Source: Chloroflexota bacterium (GTDB lineage Bacteria > Chloroflexota > Dehalococcoidia > Dehalococcoidales > RBG-16-60-22). Taken from it: a DNA stretch of 9,187 nucleotides. The stretch covers positions 1 to 9,187 of the forward strand of contig JACPQH010000099.1 in the NCBI GenBank assembly GCA_016190585.1, given 5' to 3'. Positions 1 through 7,623 of this stretch are shown here, piece by piece; the first letter of the stretch is position 1, and every line of letters begins with the position of its first letter. Position numbers and translations under genes: made by a program. The notes beneath the pieces are model-generated. The model was not told the DNA's origin, did no database searches, and was given only the letters and a program-made list of their open reading frames with translations.

Positions 1-516
1 TCCATCACCGACGGCCAGATATATCTCGAGACTGATCTGTTTAACGCCGGCATCAAGCCGGCCCTGAATGTCGGTCTCTCGGTTTCCCGCGTCGGCAGCT
101 CCGCCCAGACCAAGGCCATGAAAAAGGTGGCCGGCAAGCTGAGGCTGGAGCTGGCCCAGTACCGCGAGCTCGCCGCGTTCGCCCAGTTCGGCACCGCCGA
201 GCTCGGCAAGGCCACCAAGGCGCAGCTTGACCGCGGCCAGCGCGTTACCGAGGTCCTGAAGCAGAACCAGTTCAGCCCGGTGTCGGTCGAAAAACAGGTG
301 CTGATACTTTACGCCGTCATTAACGGCTACCTTGACGATATCCCGGTGGAGCGGATCGCCGCCTTCGAGGCCGGGTTCCAGGGATATATGGAAACGGCTC
401 ACCCCGAGATAGCCGCCGGCATCGCCAGTACCCGCGACCTGAGCGCCGAGAACGAAGAGGCCCTGAAGAAGGCCGTCGGCGAGTTCAAACAGGGATTTCT
501 CGGCGTGGCCAGGTAG
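1..516 (+). CDS. atpA: F1Fo ATP synthase subunit alpha, C-terminal part (5' truncated by window)
   Basis: This is the last 171 residues of the alpha subunit; the gene enters the window already open, in frame with base 1, and stops at TAG 514-516. Alpha is the non-catalytic nucleotide-binding subunit of the F1 hexamer on the cytoplasmic side of the membrane. The fragment opens with the family signature [17 protein letters not shown], followed by the GLSVSRVG segment. The Arg at codon 30 (bases 88-90) in that segment is the arginine finger that alpha supplies to the catalytic site on beta. Then come [20 protein letters not shown] and FAQFG, typical of the start of the C-terminal helical domain, and the helical tail. 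The first two thirds, including the P-loop, lie outside the window. The next gene, atpG, starts 16 nt downstream, as in standard atp operons. The identification is secure; an internal ATG at 118 is not the true start. Confidence 0.98.
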   Translation, partial: SITDGQIYLETDLFNAGIKPALNVGLSVSRVGSSAQTKAMKKVAGKLRLELAQYRELAAFAQFGTAELGKATKAQLDRGQRVTEVLKQNQFSPVSVEKQVLILYAVINGYLDDIPVERIAAFEAGFQGYMETAHPEIAAGIASTRDLSAENEEALKKAVGEFKQGFLGVAR

Positions 517-518
517 CC

Positions 519-525
519 GGTGAGG
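519..525 (+). promoter_or_regulatory. Ribosome binding site selecting a TTG start for atpG
   Basis: GGTGAGG lies 7 nt before TTG 533-535. It supports the TTG as the real start, because the protein from there begins (M)PSIRVIRNRIRGVKN, which matches the conserved beginning of gamma subunits. No ATG is placed to give that N-terminus. Confidence 0.75.
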
Positions 526-532
526 TATTAGT

Positions 533-1387
533 TTGCCAAGTATTCGCGTTATACGCAACCGCATCCGCGGCGTCAAGAACATCACCAAGATAACCCGGGC
601 GATGGAGATGATCGCGGCCTCCAAGATGAAGCGGGCCCAGGAAAGGGGCCTGGCCGGCCGCCCGTACGTCGAAAAAATACACCAGGTCATCGCCGACCTC
701 GCCGCCCTTCAGGAGCCGCAGGAGGTCCATCCCTTGCTGGTCAAGCGCCCGGCCCAGAATATCGCCATCGTCCATATCACCCCGGACCGGGGGCTGTGCG
801 GGGGGCTTAACGCCAACCTGAACCGGCTTACCGGCGGTTTTGTCCTGGAGCAGAAGGTCCCGGTCAGCCTGGTAACGGTGGGCCGCAAAGGACGCGATTT
901 CATGATGCGGCACGGCTGTAAGGTTATCGCGGAGTTCACCCATCTCGGCGATCAGCCGGTGATGTTCGACATATTGCCTATTTCGAAGATAATCATCGAC
1001 GGCTACAGCAGCGCCGCTTTTGACGTGGTTTACGTGGTTTACGCCCGGTTTGTCAATACCATGCTGCAGAAGCCGGTCATGGAGCAGGTGCTGCCGGTGC
1101 AGCCCGCGGTGATACCGCGCGCCCAGAACGTGGAATACATCTATGAGCCGGGTCCCCAGGCGGTACTGGGCGAGCTCCTGCCGCGCTTTGTCGAGACCCA
1201 GCTCTATCACGCCATCCTGGAGTCCATCGCCAGCGAGCAGTCGGCCAGGATGGTGGCCATGAAGGCGGCCACGGACAATGGTAACGAGCTTGTCAGCCAG
1301 TTGACTCTGGCCTATAACAAGGCCCGCCAGGAGGCGATCACTACCGAGATACTGGATATCGCGGGCGGGGCTGAGGCGCTGGCTTAG
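533..1387 (+). CDS. atpG: F1Fo ATP synthase subunit gamma
   Basis: Gamma is the central rotor shaft of F1; it turns inside the alpha3beta3 ring and couples proton flow through Fo to ATP synthesis. The product has 284 residues, the usual length. Residues 1-60 form the N-terminal helix of the coiled coil (IRGVKNITKITRAMEMIAAS, then KMKRAQ). Residues 85-93, DRGLCGGLN, are the conserved turn at the start of the Rossmann-like central domain. The last ~60 residues form the C-terminal helix, with LAYNKARQEAITTEI and the terminal LDIAGGAEAL typical of the family. Translation starts at TTG, supported by the upstream GGTGAGG and by alignment of the N-terminus with the family. The gene sits 16 nt after atpA and 15 nt before atpD, so it is co-transcribed. 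An antisense open frame over much of the gene is a GC-rich shadow. Confidence 0.98.
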   Translation: MPSIRVIRNRIRGVKNITKITRAMEMIAASKMKRAQERGLAGRPYVEKIHQVIADLAALQEPQEVHPLLVKRPAQNIAIVHITPDRGLCGGLNANLNRLTGGFVLEQKVPVSLVTVGRKGRDFMMRHGCKVIAEFTHLGDQPVMFDILPISKIIIDGYSSAAFDVVYVVYARFVNTMLQKPVMEQVLPVQPAVIPRAQNVEYIYEPGPQAVLGELLPRFVETQLYHAILESIASEQSARMVAMKAATDNGNELVSQLTLAYNKARQEAITTEILDIAGGAEALA

Positions 1388-2794
<1,407 letters not shown>

Positions 2795-3211
2795 ATGCCG
2801 ACCCGACTGGACGTCGTCACCGCCGAACGCGTGGTCTTCTCCGGGGATATTGACATGGTCATCGCCCCCGGCGTCATGGGCGAGCTGGGCATCCTGCCCC
2901 GCCATGCCCCGCTCATGACCATGCTGCAGCCCGGGGAGCTGCGCATCAAGAGGGACAACCGGGAAGAATCCCTGGTGGTGACTGGCGGCTTTCTGGAAGT
3001 GCGGCCGGACCGGGTCATCGTGCTGGCGGACGCCGCGGAGCGGGCCGAAGAGATCGATGTCGACCGGGCGGCGGCGGCCAAGAAGCGCGCGGAAGAGCGG
3101 CTGGCGCAAAAACATGCGGGGACTCTCGATGAGATGAAGGCGGAAGCGGCGCTGCGGCGGGCTATAGCGCGTCTCAGAACGGTGGAAAAGACCAGGCTCA
3201 GGCGAAGATAG
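2795..3211 (+). CDS. atpC: F1Fo ATP synthase subunit epsilon
   Basis: Epsilon binds the foot of gamma and the c-ring and can inhibit ATP hydrolysis. The product has 138 residues, the expected size. Residues 1-~85 form the N-terminal beta-sandwich, with the family pattern [20 protein letters not shown] around 46-65 and [19 protein letters not shown] around 81-99. Residues ~100-138 are rich in Ala, Glu, Arg and Lys and form the C-terminal helical hairpin ([14 protein letters not shown], then [15 protein letters not shown]). The ATG immediately follows the atpD stop, and GAGGG at 2786-2790 inside atpD serves as ribosome binding site, so translation is probably coupled to atpD. It is the last gene of the atp operon here and converges on khpA 54 nt downstream. 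The tail ends in a basic RLRRR. Confidence 0.97.
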   Translation: MPTRLDVVTAERVVFSGDIDMVIAPGVMGELGILPRHAPLMTMLQPGELRIKRDNREESLVVTGGFLEVRPDRVIVLADAAERAEEIDVDRAAAAKKRAEERLAQKHAGTLDEMKAEAALRRAIARLRTVEKTRLRRR

Positions 3212-3231
3212 TTGTCCCGGGCGCGCATGCT

Positions 3232-3257
3232 GCCGGTTGGCCCCTGGCCCGCCCGGC
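3232..3257. terminator. GC-rich hairpin between convergent atpC and khpA, possible bidirectional terminator
   Basis: GCCGG at 3232-3236 pairs with CCGGC at 3253-3257, and inside it GGCC (3239-3242) pairs with GGCC (3246-3249) across a three-base loop. The hairpin lies in the 54-nt gap where the atp and rpsP-khpA operons converge, a natural place for a shared terminator. Neither side has a clear T run, so intrinsic termination is not proven; it may be a weak or Rho-assisted stop, or simply GC-rich sequence. Confidence 0.3.
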
Positions 3258-3265
3258 GTGATGGT

Positions 3266-3493
3266 CTAAATAATCTCCAGCCTGACTTTGGTGGATGCTT
3301 TGGCCGCTTTGACCCGGAGAAGCGTCCGCATGGCCTCGGCTATCCGGCCCTGCTTGCCGATAATACGGCCCTCATCTTCATCGGCTACCGAGAGCTTGAG
3401 GGTGATACCGTCTTCGTTGGTCTCTTCTTCGACTCTAACCTCGTCCGGGACGTTGACGATGGATTTGGCGATGTACTCAACTAGCTCTTTCAT
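3266..3493 (-). CDS. khpA: KhpA-type KH-domain RNA-binding protein
   Basis: This 75-residue protein is a single type II KH domain of the KhpA (YlqC) family, small cytoplasmic RNA-binding proteins that in Firmicutes act with KhpB/Jag in RNA-based control of growth and division. The RNA-gripping GxxG loop is GKQG at 46-49, within DEGRIIGKQGRIAEAMRTLL. The N-terminus MKELVEYIAKSIVNVPDEV and the beta strand GITLKLSVA fit the family, and the length is right. The ATG at 3491-3493 overlaps the rpsP stop by four bases (ATGA). AAGGAG (complement of 3499-3504) sits 5 nt before it, so it is co-translated with rpsP. This rpsP-khpA pairing is widespread in bacteria. The usual downstream partners rimM and trmD are absent; the operon ends here, facing atpC. 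Confidence 0.93.
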   Translation of the reverse strand: MKELVEYIAKSIVNVPDEVRVEEETNEDGITLKLSVADEDEGRIIGKQGRIAEAMRTLLRVKAAKASTKVRLEII

Positions 3494-3759
3494 GTTTTCT
3501 CCTTGACTGGTTTGAACTTGTCCATGATACCCGCCTTGGTAAGTAACCTCGCGGCGGTAGCCGTTGGTTGGGCGCCCTGCTGTAACCAGTGCAGGGCTTT
3601 CTCCTCGTGGATCACGATCGTCTCAGGGTCCGTCAACGGGTTGTAATGACCGAGAATATCGACAAAAGAGCCTTTTTGGGGCGACCTGGCGTCTGCGGCG
3701 ACCAGCCGGTAGCTGGGTTGTTTGCGAGAGCCGGTGCGTCTTAGCCTGATTTTTAACAT
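3490..3759 (-). CDS. rpsP: 30S ribosomal protein S16
   Basis: S16 is a small-subunit protein that binds 16S rRNA and helps 30S assembly. The product has 89 residues, typical for bacteria. The N-terminus MLKIRLRRTGSRKQPSYRLV, the block DARSPQKGSFVDILGHYNPL, the segment EEKALHWLQQGAQPT and the LLTKAGIMDKF tail are all strongly diagnostic. The ATG at 3757-3759 is preceded on its strand by GGCAGGA, a modest ribosome binding site, and by a good sigma70-type promoter whose predicted start point leaves a leader of only about 22 nt. That short leader leaves no room for a structured autoregulatory element. The gene overlaps khpA by four bases and is the first gene of the two-gene operon. Confidence 0.98.
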   Translation of the reverse strand: MLKIRLRRTGSRKQPSYRLVAADARSPQKGSFVDILGHYNPLTDPETIVIHEEKALHWLQQGAQPTATAARLLTKAGIMDKFKPVKEKT

Positions 3760-3761
3760 TC

Positions 3762-3790
3762 CTGCCAGCCTTTTTCAGAATTAATATAAT
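3762..3790 (+). promoter_or_regulatory. Possible divergent promoter towards nfi, overlapping the rpsP promoter
   Basis: A perfect TATAAT at 3785-3790 on the plus strand has CTGCCA at 3762-3767 as a weak -35 (four of six matches) with a 17-base spacer. Its -10 overlaps the rpsP -10 on the other strand by two bases, so the two promoters could not be occupied at once. The AT-rich sequence makes a chance TATAAT plausible. Confidence 0.4.
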
Positions 3791-3817
3791 TATGCATCAT
3801 GGGCGGGTAGCTGTCAA
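3789..3817 (-). promoter_or_regulatory. Sigma70-type promoter for rpsP-khpA
   Basis: Reading the minus strand, a perfect -35 TTGACA (complement of 3812-3817) is followed by a 17-base spacer and a -10 CATAAT (complement of 3789-3794, five of six consensus bases). This lies in an AT-rich island within otherwise GC-rich DNA. Transcription should begin near 3782, about 22 nt before the rpsP ATG. Confidence 0.8.
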
Positions 3818-3896
3818 CGTTCCTGTCTGACGCCCATCTCGGTCGTTAATACCATGGCAACCGGGATTGAGATGAAATGTGCGCCAGCCCAAATTG

Positions 3897-3925
3897 TTTA
3901 CTTGCCGCCGCTCACCAGCTATAAT
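3897..3925 (+). promoter_or_regulatory. Possible promoter immediately before the nfi start
   Basis: TTTACT at 3897-3902 (four of six -35 matches), a 17-base spacer and a perfect TATAAT at 3920-3925 lie just before the ATG at 3935. The predicted transcription start, near 3932, would leave a leader of only two or three bases, so the nfi mRNA would be essentially leaderless. This agrees with the lack of a properly spaced ribosome binding site at 3935. It is inferred from sequence only. Confidence 0.45.
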
Positions 3926-3934
3926 CCAAGTGAA

Positions 3935-4609
3935 ATGGAAATTAAGCGGCTTCACCCCTGGGGTATCGGCGTGCCGGAAGCCATAAAGCTCCAGAACGAG
4001 CTTGCCGGGCTGGTGGTCACGCAAGGGGATATCGGGACGCCGGGGACGGTCGCCGGCGTGGACGTCGCCGTCAGCGGTAAATACGGGTTGGCGGCCGTGG
4101 TCGTCCTGAGTTACCCCGAGCTCGAGCCCGTGGAAACGGCGGTCGCCGGCGGCCGTCTGGAGTTCCCCTATGTGCCGGGGCTGCTGTCCTTCCGGGAGAT
4201 ACCGCTGGCGCTGGACGCCTTCCGTAAGCTGCAACATCATCCTGACCTGGTCATGGTGGACGGCCAGGGCTACGCCCATCCCCGCCGCATCGGCCTGGCC
4301 TCGCACCTCGGGCTGGCGCTAGACCGGCCGACCGTCGGCTGCGCCAAGTCCCGGCTCTGCGGCGAACACGATGAGCCCGGTCAGGCGGCGGGCGCGGTTT
4401 CCTGGCTCCGGGATAACGGCGAAACCATCGGCGCGGCGGTGCGCACCCGGCGGGGTGTGAAGCCGCTTTACGTGTCCGCCGGGCACATGACCAGCCTGGC
4501 GTCCGCTATACACTGGGTGGTGTCTTGCTGCCGGGGCTACCGCTGTCCCGAGCCTACCCGGCTGGCGCACCTGGCGGCGCGGGCCAATCTGACACCAGTA
4601 ATGACATAA
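3935..4609 (+). CDS. nfi: Endonuclease V (deoxyinosine 3' endonuclease)
   Basis: Endonuclease V repairs deaminated adenine by nicking DNA at the second phosphodiester bond 3' of deoxyinosine, using Mg2+. From this start the product has 224 residues, matching bacterial Nfi (about 223). Motifs are VAGVDVAVS with metal-binding Asp43, PYVPGLLSFRE at ~78-88 holding the strand-separating wedge and Glu88, VDGQGYAHPRRIG with Asp109 and His115, and GCAKSRLCG with Lys138. The PLYVSAGH and RCPEPTRLAH blocks of the C-terminus are also present. An in-frame ATG at 3854 would add 27 residues, but that extension resembles nothing in the family, and 3935 places the catalytic residues at the usual numbering. 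Neither start has a convincing ribosome binding site. The gene diverges from rpsP and ends 13 nt before prfB. Confidence 0.93.
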   Translation: MEIKRLHPWGIGVPEAIKLQNELAGLVVTQGDIGTPGTVAGVDVAVSGKYGLAAVVVLSYPELEPVETAVAGGRLEFPYVPGLLSFREIPLALDAFRKLQHHPDLVMVDGQGYAHPRRIGLASHLGLALDRPTVGCAKSRLCGEHDEPGQAAGAVSWLRDNGETIGAAVRTRRGVKPLYVSAGHMTSLASAIHWVVSCCRGYRCPEPTRLAHLAARANLTPVMT

Positions 4610-4622
4610 ACCGGAGATTTAC

Positions 4623-5727
4623 ATGCAAGACCTCATACAAAAGGCCAAAGACGTGCGGGCCCGCATCGCGGCGGCGCTGGAGCGTCTTTGACATCAACGC
4701 GCGCGAAAAAGCGATAGCCGTGCTGGAGAAGGAGTCGGCTCAGCCGGGCTTATGGCAGGATCCGGGAAAGGCCCAGAACGTGATGCGCCAGCTCGCCGTC
4801 CAGCGCAAGGTGGTGCGCGAGTGGCGGGAAATCGAGCAGAAGGCGGAAGATTTGGGTGAGCTGATACAGCTCGCCGGCGAGGACAGCTCGCTGGCCGACG
4901 AGGTCAGGGGCGAGCTGCAGGATGTCGCTGCCCGGCTGGAAGACCTCGAGCTCCGGCGGGCCTTGAGCAGCGAGTATGACGCCCGGAACGCCATCGTCGC
5001 TATCCACGCCGGCGCCGGCGGCACCGAGTCGCAGGACTGGGCGGAAATGCTCATGAGGATGTACCTGCGCTGGGCGGAGCGGCGCGGCTACCGCACCGAG
5101 GTACTGGACGAAACCCCGGGGGAGGAGGCGGGCATCAAGACCGCGGTTATCGGCATATCCGGCGATTACGTCGCCGGGTACTTGAAATCGGAGCACGGCG
5201 TCCACCGCCTCGTCCGGCTGTCGCCGTTTGATGCCGACCACGCCCGGCATACCTCCTTCGCCCTGGTCGAGGTGATGCCCGAAGCCCAGAGCAACGTGGA
5301 TATCACCATCAAGCCGGAAGAATTAAAAATTGAGGCCTTCCGCTCCAGCGGCCCCGGCGGCCAGCACATGCAGAAGACCAGCAGCGCCGTGCGCGTCACC
5401 CATCTGCCCAGCGGCACGGTGGTGAGCTGCCAGAGCGAACGCTCCCAGTACCAGAACAAGGAAACCTGTCTTAAAATCCTGGAATCGCGGCTGCTGGAGC
5501 TGGAACTGGTCCGGCGCGAAGAGGAAAAAGCCCGGCTCAAAGGCAAAAGGGTCAGCGCCGGGTGGAGCAACCAGATAAGGAGCTATATCCTGCACCCCTA
5601 CAAACTGGTCAAAGACCACCGCACCGGCTTCGAGACTTCCGGCGCCGAGGCCGTGCTCGACGGCCAGCTTGACGAACTTATAACCGCTTACCTGAGGTCC
5701 ATTATCGGCGATGAAACGGAATCTTAG
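4623..5727 (+). CDS. prfB: Peptide chain release factor 2, expressed by +1 programmed frameshift
   Basis: RF2 recognises UGA and UAA stop codons and triggers peptide release. Translation starts at ATG 4623 (GGAG upstream at 4613-4616), runs 22 codons to CTT TGA, then shifts +1 over the T at 4689 and continues from GAC 4690 to TAG 5725-5727. The joined protein has 367 residues, close to E. coli RF2 (365). It has the N-terminal helical domain, HAGAGGTESQDWAEMLMRMY in domain 2, the stop-codon reading SPF at 200-202 within LSPFDADHARHTSF, and the catalytic GGQ at 245-247 in SSGPGGQHMQKTSSAVRV. The SPF (rather than PxT) motif marks it as RF2, not RF1. An uninterrupted open frame from 4525 also reaches the stop, but it ignores the true N-terminus. 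The last 17 bases overlap the next gene. Confidence 0.97.
4679..4692 (+). promoter_or_regulatory. prfB +1 programmed frameshift (recoding) site
   Basis: The elements are a Shine-Dalgarno-like GGAG (4679-4682), three bases (CGT), the slippery codon CTT (4686-4688), the in-frame stop TGA (4689-4691) and a following C (4692). This is the classic prfB arrangement, with E. coli-like spacing but GGAG in place of AGGGGG. When RF2 is scarce, slow reading of UGA allows tRNA-Leu to slip +1, restoring RF2 synthesis; this is established autoregulation. No cloning or sequencing error is needed to explain the frame change. Confidence 0.95.
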
Positions 5728-6937
5728 GCTGATCGCCCTCATCCTGATGCTGGCGCTGCTGCTGAGCCCGGCGCCGGTCCTGGCCGATGAGGCCATCAAG
5801 GTGCTGAGCAACTCGGCGGTGGCCGAGTTCCCCACCAGGCTTGTCTTCTTCGTTTCCGCCGAAGGCACCGATGACATTACCGATGTCCGCCTGCACTACA
5901 GGGTAGACCATCTCAGCTTCAGCGATGTCACCAGCGAGGTCTACATCGGCGTCACGCCTTCGAAAAAAATTGAGACCTTTTGGGACTGGGACATGAGAAG
6001 GACCGGCGGGCTGCCGCCGGGCACGGGCATCGAGTACTGGTGGACGCTCCGGGATGCCAGCGGCAACCAGACCACGACCGCGCCCGCCCGGTTCACATTT
6101 GATGACAGCCGGTATGACTGGCAGACTCTTTCCAAAGGTCAGGTGACGCTGCTCTGGTACGACGGCGACGAGGTTTTTGGTCAAAAGCTTATGGATGCCG
6201 TCCAGCGGGCGGAAGACCGGATGGCCGGCATCACCGGGGCCGAACTGATGATCCCCGCCCGCATCTATATCTACGCCAACACCAGGGACCTCCAGGGCTC
6301 GATGATCTTCCCCCAGGAGTGGACCGGCGGCGTTACCTTTACCCGCTACGGCATTATCGCCATCGGCATCGCCGGGGACCAGCTTGAGTGGGGGGCGCGC
6401 GCTATCGCCCATGAGCTTACCCACCTGGTCGTCGACCAGTTGACCCTTAACCCTTATAACCAATTGCCGACCTGGCTCAATGAAGGCCTGGCAATGTACT
6501 CTGAAGGCGAGCTCACCCCGAGCTACCGCGAGATCCTGGCCAGGGCCGCGGCCGAGGGTCTCCTGCTCTCGGTACGCAGCCTGTCGAGCCCGTTCTCGGC
6601 TTACGGCGACATCTCGCAGCTATCGTATGCCCAGAGCTACAGCATCGTCGAGTCCCTGATAAGCGCCTACGGGCAGGACAAGATGTTCGAGCTCCTCAAG
6701 TTGTTTAAGCAGGGTACCGAATATGACGCGGCCCTGTTAAAAATTTACGGGTTCGCTACGGACGATCTAAACGTCCTGTGGCGTAATTACCTCAGCACCA
6801 GTACCCCTGTCGCCGCTGCCGCCTCTGCCGCAGGCGAGACGCTGCCGGTCCCCGTCGAGTACCTGGTCGCCGCCGGGGCCGGCGTTTTCCTTGCCGGAGC
6901 ATATTTCGGGTTCAAATTATGGAAACGGAATCGTTAA
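5711..6937 (+). CDS. Secreted, membrane-anchored HExxH metalloprotease (peptidase MA-like, gluzincin type)
   Basis: The 408-residue product has a basic N-terminus and hydrophobic core, LRLIALILMLALLLSP, with likely signal cleavage after about VLA-25. Residues ~28-130 look like an all-beta domain (LHYRVDH, EYWWTLRDASGNQTTT, ARFTF), resembling an Ig/FN3-like fold. Residues ~140-360 contain the zinc motif HELTH at 234-238 (AIAHELTHLVVDQL) and the downstream Glu258 in WLNEGLAMYSEG, the gluzincin arrangement of two His and a Glu as ligands, as in the peptidase MA-like family. A Pro/Ala-rich linker leads to a C-terminal transmembrane helix (~384-404) and the basic stop FKLWKRNR. It is therefore probably an outward-facing enzyme held by its C-terminus. 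The substrate is unknown. It overlaps prfB by 17 nt and radC by 19 nt, implying coupled translation. Confidence 0.85.
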   Translation: MKRNLRLIALILMLALLLSPAPVLADEAIKVLSNSAVAEFPTRLVFFVSAEGTDDITDVRLHYRVDHLSFSDVTSEVYIGVTPSKKIETFWDWDMRRTGGLPPGTGIEYWWTLRDASGNQTTTAPARFTFDDSRYDWQTLSKGQVTLLWYDGDEVFGQKLMDAVQRAEDRMAGITGAELMIPARIYIYANTRDLQGSMIFPQEWTGGVTFTRYGIIAIGIAGDQLEWGARAIAHELTHLVVDQLTLNPYNQLPTWLNEGLAMYSEGELTPSYREILARAAAEGLLLSVRSLSSPFSAYGDISQLSYAQSYSIVESLISAYGQDKMFELLKLFKQGTEYDAALLKIYGFATDDLNVLWRNYLSTSTPVAAAASAAGETLPVPVEYLVAAGAGVFLAGAYFGFKLWKRNR

Positions 6938-7623
6938 AACGGTCTTTCACCATACGCGACCTGCCCGTTTCGGAGCGCCCCCGGGAGAGGCTCCAGAAGC
7001 TGGGGGCCGAGGCGCTTTCCACCCAGGAGATCCTGGCCGTTATCCTGGGAAGGGGCATCGCCGGGGAGTCGGTCATGATTACCGCCCAACGGCTGTTGAG
7101 CCAGTTCGGTGGTCTGAAGGGCATTGTCAACGCCTCGTTCGAGGAGCTGTCCGGGGTCAGGGGCATCGGGGTGGCCAAAGCCTCCCAGATAAAGGCGGCC
7201 TTTGAGCTCGGCAGCCGCTCCAACATCCCGGGCGACGGCACGGACCGGCCGGTGGTCAAGACGCCGGAAGACGTCGCCGACCTGGTGCAGTCCCGGCTCC
7301 AGGGCCGGAAAAAGGAGCACTTCTGGGCGCTGCTGCTCGACACCCGGAACCGCCTGCTCAGGACCGCCGAGATTTCTGTCGGCAGCCTGGACAGCAGCAT
7401 CGTGCACCCCCGCGAGGTCTTCAAGGAGATTGTCGCGGCCAGCGCCGCCGCCGTCATCTTCGTGCACAACCACCCGTCCGGCGACCCGGAAGCCTCCTCC
7501 GATGATGTCGCCCTGACCAGGCGGCTGGTCGAGGCCGCCGGCATCATGGGCATCGACGTCCTCGACCACGTGATTATCGGCGACCGTAAATACCTGAGCC
7601 TGAAAAGGCAGGGCCTGATGTAA
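6919..7623 (+). CDS. radC: RadC family protein (JAMM/MPN domain)
   Basis: The 234-residue product has the full RadC (UPF0758) layout. Residues ~10-100 form the N-terminal domain with a helix-hairpin-helix (FEELSGVRGIGVAKASQIKA, ~74-93) and the conserved LSTQEILAVILGRG. Residues ~112-234 are the JAMM/MPN metal-binding domain: Glu133 in KKEHFWALLLDTRNRL, then HNHPSGDPEASSDD with His183, His185, Ser193 and Asp196. All metal ligands of the JAMM motif are present, so it may be an active metalloenzyme. Despite the name, a direct DNA-repair role is not established; family members are linked to DNA processing and competence. The ATG lies 19 nt inside the protease gene and lacks a strong ribosome binding site, which suggests translation by coupling. 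Its stop overlaps the next start by one base. Confidence 0.96.
   Translation: METESLKRSFTIRDLPVSERPRERLQKLGAEALSTQEILAVILGRGIAGESVMITAQRLLSQFGGLKGIVNASFEELSGVRGIGVAKASQIKAAFELGSRSNIPGDGTDRPVVKTPEDVADLVQSRLQGRKKEHFWALLLDTRNRLLRTAEISVGSLDSSIVHPREVFKEIVAASAAAVIFVHNHPSGDPEASSDDVALTRRLVEAAGIMGIDVLDHVIIGDRKYLSLKRQGLM

Noticed and set aside
1023..1043. Nine-base tandem repeat (GTGGTTTAC twice) in atpG
   Set aside because: It encodes the natural DVVYVVYARF strand of the gamma subunit and has only two copies, so there is no reason to see a regulatory or unstable repeat.
485..1210. Long minus-strand open frame opposite atpG (241 codons)
   Set aside because: It lies wholly over well-identified atpA/atpG coding sequence, has a low-complexity His/Arg/Gly-rich product and resembles no family. 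Stop-poor antisense frames are expected in GC-rich DNA.
3854..3934. 27-residue N-terminal extension of endonuclease V, or a small leader ORF
   Set aside because: It has no ribosome binding site and no family similarity, and the second promoter-like TATAAT lies inside it. It is better read as an untranslated upstream region.
4525..4689. Extended N-terminus for RF2 without a frameshift
   Set aside because: The extra residues derive from the wrong frame over the end of nfi and do not resemble RF2. The ATG at 4623 with CTT TGA C explains the frame change precisely.
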